In this document: positions 1 through 4,620 of the stretch, piece after piece
Layout of the letters: each line of letters begins with the position of its first letter
How positions within the stretch are numbered: the first letter of the stretch is position 1
Source of the DNA: a bacterium
GTDB lineage: Bacteria > Nitrospinota_A > UBA7883 > JACRGQ01
Reading direction: 5' to 3'
NCBI GenBank assembly: GCA_021815535.1
Contig: JAKAGL010000088.1
Coordinates: 1-8,496 of the forward strand
Length of the DNA stretch: 8,496 nucleotides
Made by a program: the position numbers and the translations under genes
Notes under the pieces: generated by a model
What the model saw: the letters and a program-made list of their open reading frames with translations, nothing else
The model's database searches: none
What the model was told of the DNA's origin: nothing

Positions 1-865
1 TTACGGTGGTTCCAAAAATAGTGGGCACTTCCAATTCGGCGCCTAATGCCGCCATCGTGAAACTGATGCCCACACGCGTGGCAAGGTCGTCACCGTGCCG
101 CTCGTACCTATCATGTTTTTCCACTTCTATGACAACATAGAGATCGCCATCCGGCATTCCCATGCTTCCCGGTTCCCCTTCACCGACGAGCCGTAGATGC
201 TGTCCATCATCTATCCCGGCGGGGATTCGTACCTTCAGTTCTTTTTTCTCCAGCTGTTTGCCGGAGCCTTTGCATTTTTTACATGGATTTTTTATGATTT
301 GTCCGGTTCCCTGACAGGTGCTGCACGGCGTCTGGATGGCAAAGAAGCCGGCCTGACGCCTCACCTGTCCAGCGCCGCCGCATGTGGGGCAGGTAGCGGG
401 ATGAGTGCCCGGCTCGGTCTTGGTGCCGTGGCAGGATGCACAAATAACGTGTTTTTGAATGTTTATGATTTTTTCCAGCCCCGTTGCCGCCTCTTCCAGC
501 GTTAGCGTGAGGTCATACCTCAGGTCAGCGCCGCGTCCCCGCTCGCGACGCCCAAAACCGCCACCAAACAGGTCGCCAAAGATATCGCCAAAGCTGGAGA
601 AAATATCTTCGGCGCCCTGGAACCCGCTGAAACCGGTACCGCGTATCCCCTCGTGTCCATAGCGGTCATATACCTGCCGTTTTTGGTCATCGTGAAGCAC
701 TTCGTAGGCTTCTGCGGCTTCCTTGAATTTTTCCTCGGCCTCTTTGTCGCCCGGATTCTTATCCGGGTGATATTTCATGGCCGCCTTGCGGTAGGCTTTT
801 TTTATTTCTTCTTTTGGCGCGCCGCGTTCAACACCCAGAACTTCATAAAAATCGCGTTTTGTCAT
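1..865 (-). CDS. dnaJ: Chaperone protein DnaJ (Hsp40), C-terminus cut by window edge
   Basis: Co-chaperone that delivers unfolded clients to DnaK and stimulates its ATPase in the cytoplasm. Translating from the ATG at 865 gives about 288 residues before the left edge, so roughly the last quarter is missing. Seen in order: a J domain (starts MTKRDFYEVLGV) with the HPD loop at residues 33-35; a Gly/Phe-rich linker (about 70-105) with GFSGF, FGDIFGDLFGGGFG and similar; a zinc-finger region at residues 142-202 with four CxxC modules (CASC, CPTC, CSTC, CKKC); then the start of the substrate-binding C-terminal domain (VRIPAGIDDGQHLRL, and FTMAALGAELEVPT near the edge). This is the type I (DnaJ, not CbpA) architecture. 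The first zinc module ends in GTK rather than the usual GxG. The gene starts 4 bases after the grpE stop and has only a weak ribosome binding site, so it is probably translationally coupled to grpE. Confidence 0.97.
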   Translation of the reverse strand, partial: MTKRDFYEVLGVERGAPKEEIKKAYRKAAMKYHPDKNPGDKEAEEKFKEAAEAYEVLHDDQKRQVYDRYGHEGIRGTGFSGFQGAEDIFSSFGDIFGDLFGGGFGRRERGRGADLRYDLTLTLEEAATGLEKIINIQKHVICASCHGTKTEPGTHPATCPTCGGAGQVRRQAGFFAIQTPCSTCQGTGQIIKNPCKKCKGSGKQLEKKELKVRIPAGIDDGQHLRLVGEGEPGSMGMPDGDLYVVIEVEKHDRYERHGDDLATRVGISFTMAALGAELEVPTIFGTTV

Positions 866-869
866 TTGG

Positions 870-1457
870 TTAAAACTCGCTGTATTTTCCGACGATCACT
901 TTCGCGGGCCGTATCAGCATCTCCTTCATTTTGAAGCCGGGTTGAACTACTTCGATCACAACGTTGTCTTTTTTCTGGTCGTTCACCGGCATCATCTGCA
1001 CAGCTTCGGCTTCGGCGGGATTGAACGGTTGTCCTTCGCATTCAATCTCGATAAGGCCGAAATCGGTAAAAGTGCGAACGAAGCCGGATTGTATCATTTT
1101 CAGTCCTGTTATCAATGTGTGGATATCGTGGGTTCTTTCGGCGGCGGAAAGCGCCATATCAATCTGATCCATCAGTGGCAAAGTATCGCGGAAAAAACCG
1201 GCGGCGGCGGTGTCCACGCGTTTATCAACATCCTTTTGCAGTCGTGCGCGGAACTCATCGTTTTCTGCCATCTTCTGCTTGTAGGCGGCGATGTATTCTT
1301 TCAGTTTAAGGTCGTTTTCTGCCATCTGTTTTTCCAATTGTGCAACGAGATGGGGATGGCGTTTGAGGTCAATCTCTTCATTGGTATCCTTTGTAAGCGC
1401 TTCAGGATTAACCCAGTGGCGCTTATCCATGACTTTTACTTTTATTTCATCGCTCAT
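870..1457 (-). CDS. grpE: Nucleotide exchange factor GrpE
   Basis: Nucleotide exchange factor for DnaK: it releases ADP and resets the Hsp70 cycle that DnaJ drives. The product is 195 residues, a normal GrpE size. The N-terminal half (about residues 30-90) is a long charged helix that should form the dimeric coiled coil. The C-terminal half carries the family signature of the beta-wing domain: FNPAEAEAVQMMPV, then VVIEVVQPGFKMKEMLIRPAKVIVGK. I chose the ATG at 1457 because GrpE-like sequence (MSDEIKVKVMDK) begins there and a GGAG lies 11 bases upstream (1472-1469). The frame is open 20 codons further to 1517, but that stretch does not look like GrpE. It is the first recognisable gene of the minus-strand grpE-dnaJ operon. 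dnaK is not between the two genes, and no CIRCE (HrcA) palindrome is visible upstream. A heat-shock sigma promoter could not be assigned. Confidence 0.95.
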   Translation of the reverse strand: MSDEIKVKVMDKRHWVNPEALTKDTNEEIDLKRHPHLVAQLEKQMAENDLKLKEYIAAYKQKMAENDEFRARLQKDVDKRVDTAAAGFFRDTLPLMDQIDMALSAAERTHDIHTLITGLKMIQSGFVRTFTDFGLIEIECEGQPFNPAEAEAVQMMPVNDQKKDNVVIEVVQPGFKMKEMLIRPAKVIVGKYSEF

Positions 1458-1718
1458 TGCCGGAGAGTCTCCATAGTTGTTGGTAACAGAGTTGCAAAAG
1501 GGACGAGCTCTGCCCATATTTTCGTCAAACGTTCGCCTGTTAAGGCGCTTTCATCAATCGACACGATATAATTAAGACCTAGAGCCGCACATTGCAAGTA
1601 TTTAGTCCTTATAAAACGTGGATTTATTTTGTATTTGGATTTGTGCAACAGGCCTCGGCCATTGCTATTAATCTGGGTATCGGGTAAATTTTCCTTGGTG
1701 CCGAGGGAGACGAAAAAA
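1458..1718. other. Divergent intergenic region between grpE and the decarboxylase leader ORF
   Basis: This stretch of about 260 bases must hold the promoters for grpE (leftward) and the decarboxylase (rightward). I see no CIRCE inverted repeat and no convincing heat-shock (CTTGAAA/CCCCAT) pair. On the plus strand a TATAAT sits at 1567-1572, but no acceptable -35 lies upstream, so it is only a weak candidate. A small hairpin with CGCC/GGCG arms and a 6-base loop is at about 1533-1546. A minus-strand open frame (1648 to 1454, TTG start, no ribosome binding site) overlaps the grpE ATG as ATGA; it is discussed as a finding and is not called as a gene. Confidence 0.5.
1704..1710 (+). promoter_or_regulatory. 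Ribosome binding site for the 36-codon leader ORF
   Basis: AGGGAGA lies 8-9 bases before the ATG at 1719 and about 11 before a second in-frame ATG at 1722. It is the only good Shine-Dalgarno sequence upstream of the decarboxylase, and it serves the short ORF rather than the GTG at 1822. This supports translation entering at 1719 and reaching the decarboxylase by coupling. Confidence 0.5.
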
Positions 1719-1829
1719 ATGATGCTGAAATTGGATCAAGCTAATGAGAACGTATATTCTCCCAATTCATTTAAATCAGGTCGCGCCCTGGATAGGGCCG
1801 TTCATGCGGTAATTCGCCACGGTGGTTAA
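1719..1829 (+). CDS. Possible 36-residue leader peptide, overlapping the decarboxylase start
   Basis: A short ORF beginning MMLKLDQANENVYSP and ending AVIRHGG, with a good ribosome binding site at 1704-1710. Its TAA stop (1827-1829) lies just inside the next gene, whose GTG start is at 1822, giving an 8-base overlap in a different frame. The GTG has no Shine-Dalgarno of its own, so the arrangement looks like translational coupling. The peptide has no recognisable domain, no signal peptide and no run of a regulatory amino acid that would suggest classical attenuation. The frame is open further upstream to 1629, but that part lacks a ribosome binding site. The ORF could simply be chance coding in a leader; its only support is the ribosome binding site and the overlap. 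Confidence 0.4.
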   Translation: MMLKLDQANENVYSPNSFKSGRALDRAVHAVIRHGG

Positions 1830-3078
1830 ACCCATAGCTCCGGCCATATCCGATCTTGTTAAAGCGGCTCGATTGGCGGCCACTCCTTTCTACTGTTACG
1901 ATGCCCACGCTATCCGTGGCCGTTATGCGGCCTTGAAAATGGCGTTGCCGCGCGGTTGGAACCTTTTTTTCGCCGCCAAGGCGAATCCAAATGTATCGGT
2001 GCTTAAAATATACCGTATGGCGGGGGCTGTTGCCGAATGTGCAAGTGCGGGCGAGATGCTTGCCTGCCGTCGAGCCGGATTCAAGTCGGAAAACATTGTC
2101 CTTTCCGGGCCAGTGAAGACAGAGCGGGAGTTGGCGCTGGTCAAGCGGTACGGCGTGCGGATGGTGCACGCCGAAACGATGGATGAACTTGCCGCGCTGG
2201 ATAAGCTTGGGCGGCGGGTTAATGTGGCACTCCGGGTCAACATGGATGTGCATATGGCTCCGCAAAAAGCGGGACGGGTGATGACCGGTGGAAAAGACAA
2301 ATTTGGTTTTTCCCCAGCAGAGGCGGCCCGTCTGTTGGCGGGCCGGCAAGCATTCCGCAACGTTATTTTCTGCGGTTTTCACATGTATATGGGAACTCAG
2401 ATCAAGACTCCGGCGGCATGGATCAGAGGCGCGGAGACTTTTCTGCGCCACATGGCGTCGATCAGCCGGGCCCACGATTTTTGGCCGATATATGTAAACT
2501 TTGGCGGCGGCTTGGGAATTCCCTACAAAGAAGGGGACAGGGAATTTGATCTGAAGAAATTCGCCGTCGGCCTCAAGCGATTGGCGGCAGAAGCGGCCCG
2601 GGATGGACACTTGTCACAAGCCACATTCCAGATAGAACCGGGGCGGTGGCTGATGGGCCCGTGCGGGGCCTATGTGATGACCGTGCAGGGGGTGAAGGAA
2701 ATGCGCGGAACCAGTTTCGCCCTTACCGATGGGGGAATACACCATGCACTTTTTCCATTTCGCATAAGCCGCGAGTTTCCCGCCGAATTGGTACGGGGGA
2801 AAAACGGAAAGCCGGTCCCGCAGATATTGGGCGGTCCGCTTTGCACCACGCTGGATCAAAGCGACCTGCCGGTGCGTTTGCCCCCCTTGCGCGCGGGGGA
2901 CGTAATAGCGATCCGCAATAGCGGAGCTTACGGATTCGGTACCGGTATGCATTATTTTCTTAGCCATCCTCTTCCCGCAGAAATCCTTAAGGATGGGGCG
3001 CGTTATTTCCTTATTCGTAAGGCGTCTCCTTCAGCCCATCTTTTCCAGCATCAGGTTCATCTTTCATTGGGGAAATGA
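1822..3078 (+). CDS. Fold-type III PLP-dependent decarboxylase (LysA/ornithine decarboxylase superfamily)
   Basis: Cytoplasmic pyridoxal-phosphate enzyme of 418 residues, expected to decarboxylate an amino-acid-like substrate. An alanine-racemase-type barrel comes first: TPFYCYDAHAIRGRY, the PLP-binding lysine K52 in FFAAKANPN, H187 in HMYMGTQ (the HxGSQ position of diaminopimelate decarboxylase), the phosphate-binding glycines 228-230 in GGGLGIPY, and EPGR at 272-275. The C-terminal beta domain carries DGGIHHAL, the active-site cysteine C341 in GGPLCTTLD, and Y370 in NSGAYG followed by FLSHPLPAEIL. The GGGLGIPY, DGGIHHAL and FLSHPLPAE signatures resemble the BtrK-like and exosortase-system-associated (TIGR03099-type) decarboxylases more than housekeeping LysA. 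No lysine-pathway, carrier-protein or exosortase gene is nearby, so the substrate is unknown. The start is GTG at 1822, since an in-frame stop at 1810-1812 blocks any longer form. No ribosome binding site precedes it; translation may be coupled to the leader ORF. Confidence 0.9.
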   Translation: MVKPIAPAISDLVKAARLAATPFYCYDAHAIRGRYAALKMALPRGWNLFFAAKANPNVSVLKIYRMAGAVAECASAGEMLACRRAGFKSENIVLSGPVKTERELALVKRYGVRMVHAETMDELAALDKLGRRVNVALRVNMDVHMAPQKAGRVMTGGKDKFGFSPAEAARLLAGRQAFRNVIFCGFHMYMGTQIKTPAAWIRGAETFLRHMASISRAHDFWPIYVNFGGGLGIPYKEGDREFDLKKFAVGLKRLAAEAARDGHLSQATFQIEPGRWLMGPCGAYVMTVQGVKEMRGTSFALTDGGIHHALFPFRISREFPAELVRGKNGKPVPQILGGPLCTTLDQSDLPVRLPPLRAGDVIAIRNSGAYGFGTGMHYFLSHPLPAEILKDGARYFLIRKASPSAHLFQHQVHLSLGK

Positions 3079-3137
3079 AGCGGCCTGTATTGTTGGCGGT
3101 TATCTTCACCCGGCTTTGTTTGAACCAAGCGATCCCC

Positions 3138-3166
3138 TTAGGGGTACGGCACAATTAGGGGTTCGG
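3138..3166 (+). repeat. Tandem direct repeat inside the tusE promoter
   Basis: The 12-mers TTAGGGGTACGG (3138-3149) and TTAGGGGTTCGG (3155-3166) match at 11 of 12 positions and are spaced 17 bases start to start. They flank and overlap the proposed -35 and end 3 bases before the -10 box. Half-sites at about 1.6 helical turns could bind a tandem regulator, but no regulator is known here. The first copy also forms a small CCCC-TTA-GGGG palindrome (3134-3144). Confidence 0.5.
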
Positions 3167-3175
3167 ACGTATAAT
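3148..3175 (+). promoter_or_regulatory. Sigma-70-type promoter for tusE
   Basis: The -10 box TATAAT at 3170-3175 is a perfect consensus. The best -35 is the poor match GGCACA at 3148-3153 with a 16-base spacer. Transcription should start near 3182, leaving an untranslated leader of about 22 bases. The combination of a strong -10, a weak -35 and a direct repeat across the -35 region is typical of a regulated promoter. Confidence 0.6.
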
Positions 3176-3192
3176 GAACGCATAAAAGTCAC

Positions 3193-3200
3193 AAGGAGGA
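3193..3200 (+). promoter_or_regulatory. Strong ribosome binding site for tusE
   Basis: AAGGAGGA is close to the full anti-16S consensus, with GGAGG ending 4 bases before the ATG at 3204. It fixes this start and predicts efficient translation. Confidence 0.8.
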
Positions 3201-3203
3201 AAT

Positions 3204-3545
3204 ATGCCGCATTTTAGTCTGAACGGGGTGAAATACGAAACGACCGATGAAGGGTATCTGCTCGATCTCAATCAGTGGAACGACGATGTGGCACGTTACC
3301 TTGCAAAATCCGAGGGGATTGGCGAGCTGAGCGGACCGCACTGGGAGATTATTCTTTTTCTCCGCTGGTTCTATAAAGAGTATGCAATTTCGCCGATGGT
3401 GAAGATACTTATGAAAGAATTGGAAAAAAAGTACGGTAAGGAAAAATCGAGCCGCACATACCTTTATGAGTTATTTCCACACGGCCCGGCCAAGCAAGGT
3501 ACCCGTATCGCCGGTTTGCCGAAGCCGCATGATTGTATTGACTGA
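3204..3545 (+). CDS. tusE: TusE/DsrC-family sulfur-carrier protein
   Basis: A 113-residue cytoplasmic protein of the DsrC/TusE/DsvC family, which carries persulfide sulfur on a C-terminal swinging arm. TusE passes sulfur to MnmA for 2-thiouridine in tRNA; true DsrC partners dissimilatory sulfite reductase. Family features: the start (FSLNGVKYETTDEGYLLDLNQW), the helical core HWEIILFLRWFYKEY, and the C-terminal signature YLYELFPHGPAKQGTRIAGLPKPHDC. The last conserved cysteine (CysA, C111) is present. The second cysteine that defines DsrC, 11 residues upstream, is T100, and E. coli TusE also has Thr there. The protein is therefore TusE-like rather than a sulfite-reductase DsrC. It has two residues after the cysteine instead of the common one. 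The gene has its own promoter and ribosome binding site, and no tusBCD, mnmA or dsr gene is in view. It converges on the small gene at 3569-3751 with only 23 bases between. Confidence 0.88.
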   Translation: MPHFSLNGVKYETTDEGYLLDLNQWNDDVARYLAKSEGIGELSGPHWEIILFLRWFYKEYAISPMVKILMKELEKKYGKEKSSRTYLYELFPHGPAKQGTRIAGLPKPHDCID

Positions 3546-3568
3546 GTCAGGGGTCGGAAGAACTGATG

Positions 3569-3751
3569 CTACACGGCAATGTTGACGTTGGTGCCTATTT
3601 CTGACAACTGTTTGTTAGCTTGGCTGGTCTTTTCTTCCTTGGCGCGGATATTTGCTTTGTTATCTTCCGCGACCTGACTTTCCTTCGCCATGCTCTTGGT
3701 CGACGTTTCAATCTTTGGGGCAGGCGTACTGACCACTCCGCTTACTGGCAT
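3569..3751 (-). CDS. Small hydrophilic protein of unknown function (60 residues)
   Basis: Not recognised. The product begins MPVSGVVSTPAPKIE, is rich in Lys, Glu, Ser, Ala and Asn, and has no Cys, Trp, His or Phe. The middle (about residues 15-48) could form a charged helix or be disordered. It ends GTNVNIAV, a short hydrophobic beta-like tail. There is no signal peptide or membrane segment. It is very likely a real gene: AGGTGA sits just before its ATG and a TATAAT box lies about 36 bases upstream. It lies 76 bases downstream of bamD on the same strand but appears to have its own promoter. The Ser/Pro N-terminus and the Val-Asn-Ile tail loosely recall short flagellum-associated proteins; that is an impression, not an assignment. 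Confidence 0.7.
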   Translation of the reverse strand: MPVSGVVSTPAPKIETSTKSMAKESQVAEDNKANIRAKEEKTSQANKQLSEIGTNVNIAV

Positions 3752-3754
3752 ACT

Positions 3755-3761
3755 TCACCTC
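3755..3761 (-). promoter_or_regulatory. Ribosome binding site for the 60-residue protein
   Basis: On the minus strand GAGGTGA lies 3 bases before the ATG at 3751. It is a strong match to the anti-16S consensus and fixes the start. Confidence 0.7.
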
Positions 3762-3786
3762 AAAGCTTATATCTCTTCTTCTTTTT

Positions 3787-3816
3787 ATTATAAAGCCGAG
3801 ACACTAAAAATGAAAG
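3787..3816 (-). promoter_or_regulatory. Probable promoter of the 60-residue gene
   Basis: On the minus strand a perfect TATAAT lies at 3792-3787. A weak -35 (CTTTCA, 3816-3811) sits 18 bases upstream. The start of transcription would be near 3781, about 30 bases before the ATG. The -35 match is poor, so either an activator or an extra sigma factor may be involved, or the gene may also be read from bamD. Confidence 0.45.
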
Positions 3817-3827
3817 CTTGCGATGTC

Positions 3828-4556
3828 TTAGGGTTGGGCTTTGAGGAGTGAGGCGGCCTCCAGACCTGCCGGGGTGGCCGGAAAATCAGCCACCAGCTGG
3901 CTCAGCACGGCTTTAGCTTTATCATAAGCTTGCTCAGCAAGGTATGATTTTCCTTTCAGCAGGAGCGCATCTGCCTTAAATCGGGTTTCGGGCCATGTTT
4001 TCAGCAGGTTGTCCACGCGGTCCAAGCATGAGACATAGGCGGTGGTATTGAAATAGAAAAGGGCGATGTCATATTCCTTTTCCATCAAGCGGTCATTAAG
4101 TTTGGAAATCTTATCAAGGACAAATGGAACGGCAAAGTGCATTGGATATTTCTGTACAAACTCTTTGAAAACGTCCAGCGCCTTCTGGGCATTGCTTTGA
4201 TCTTTTTTTACCGGCACCATATCCCGGTAATAACTCATTCCTTCGTAAAAAAGTGCTTGCGGGGTAAGCTCATCCTGTGGATAAAGCTCCACGAAGCGGG
4301 CGTAGACGGGCGCGGAAGCGATATATTCCTTATCCATGTAATACGCATCGGCTGAGCCGATCAACGCGTGGATGCGAAACGGGCTGTCCGGAGCCTCATC
4401 CAACACCCGCTGAAATGCTTTCTGGCTTGGTTCAAACCGTTCTTTGGCGAAAAATGAATTTCCGTCGTTAAACCATTCCATTTCCCGTTTATGTTCATCC
4501 GAAGCACAGGCGGTTAACAGCAGGCAGGCCATTACTGTGGCAATCATTAGCTTCAT
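3828..4556 (-). CDS. bamD: Outer-membrane assembly lipoprotein BamD (YfiO family)
   Basis: Periplasm-facing, lipid-anchored component of the BAM complex, which with BamA inserts beta-barrel proteins into the outer membrane. The product is 242 residues from this start, very close to the usual BamD length. It has a lipoprotein signal MKLMIATVMACLLLTAC with lipobox LTAC and acylated C17; residue +2 is Ala, consistent with outer-membrane sorting. Tetratricopeptide-type repeats follow throughout (FFAKERFEPSQKAFQRVL; AYYMDKEYIASAPVYARF). The BamD-specific stretch LNDRLMEKEYDIALFYF, then AYVSCLDRVDNLLKTWPET, aligns by eye with E. coli BamD (LKDRLAKYEYSVAEYY...). A GGAGG (4575-4571) lies 14 bases upstream, a long spacing. 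The alternative ATG at 4577 would add seven residues in front of the signal peptide. It follows the glycosyltransferase gene by about 45-65 bases and is probably in the same transcript. Confidence 0.85.
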   Translation of the reverse strand: MKLMIATVMACLLLTACASDEHKREMEWFNDGNSFFAKERFEPSQKAFQRVLDEAPDSPFRIHALIGSADAYYMDKEYIASAPVYARFVELYPQDELTPQALFYEGMSYYRDMVPVKKDQSNAQKALDVFKEFVQKYPMHFAVPFVLDKISKLNDRLMEKEYDIALFYFNTTAYVSCLDRVDNLLKTWPETRFKADALLLKGKSYLAEQAYDKAKAVLSQLVADFPATPAGLEAASLLKAQP

Positions 4557-4620
4557 AGCGGTATAGTTTACCTCCATGCTACCGTCGATAACCAGCTTTT
4601 TTCATTGAGCAGGCTGTTCT

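Noticed and set aside
942..1571. Long plus-strand open frame of 209 codons opposite grpE
   Set aside because: It lies antisense to a clear GrpE with full family signatures, has no ribosome binding site and gives a Cys/His/Phe-rich translation typical of a shadow frame.
1567..1572. Plus-strand TATAAT as the decarboxylase promoter
   Set aside because: No acceptable -35 is present at 15-19 bases upstream and there is no extended -10, in an AT-rich stretch where the hexamer is likely by chance. It is kept only as a weak candidate within the intergenic entry.
1771..2610. 279-codon minus-strand open frame opposite the decarboxylase
   Set aside because: It is a shadow of the well-supported PLP enzyme: His/Arg/Pro-rich, low-complexity translation without any domain.
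3289..3304. TGGCACG...TTGC resembling a sigma-54 promoter
   Set aside because: The GG-to-GC distance is one base too long for sigma-54, and the site lies inside the tusE coding sequence with no gene start suitably placed downstream.
3539..3549. Perfect palindrome TGACTGAGTCA at the tusE stop codon as a terminator
   Set aside because: The stem is 5 bp with a 1-base centre and no following T-tract. It cannot form a stable hairpin.
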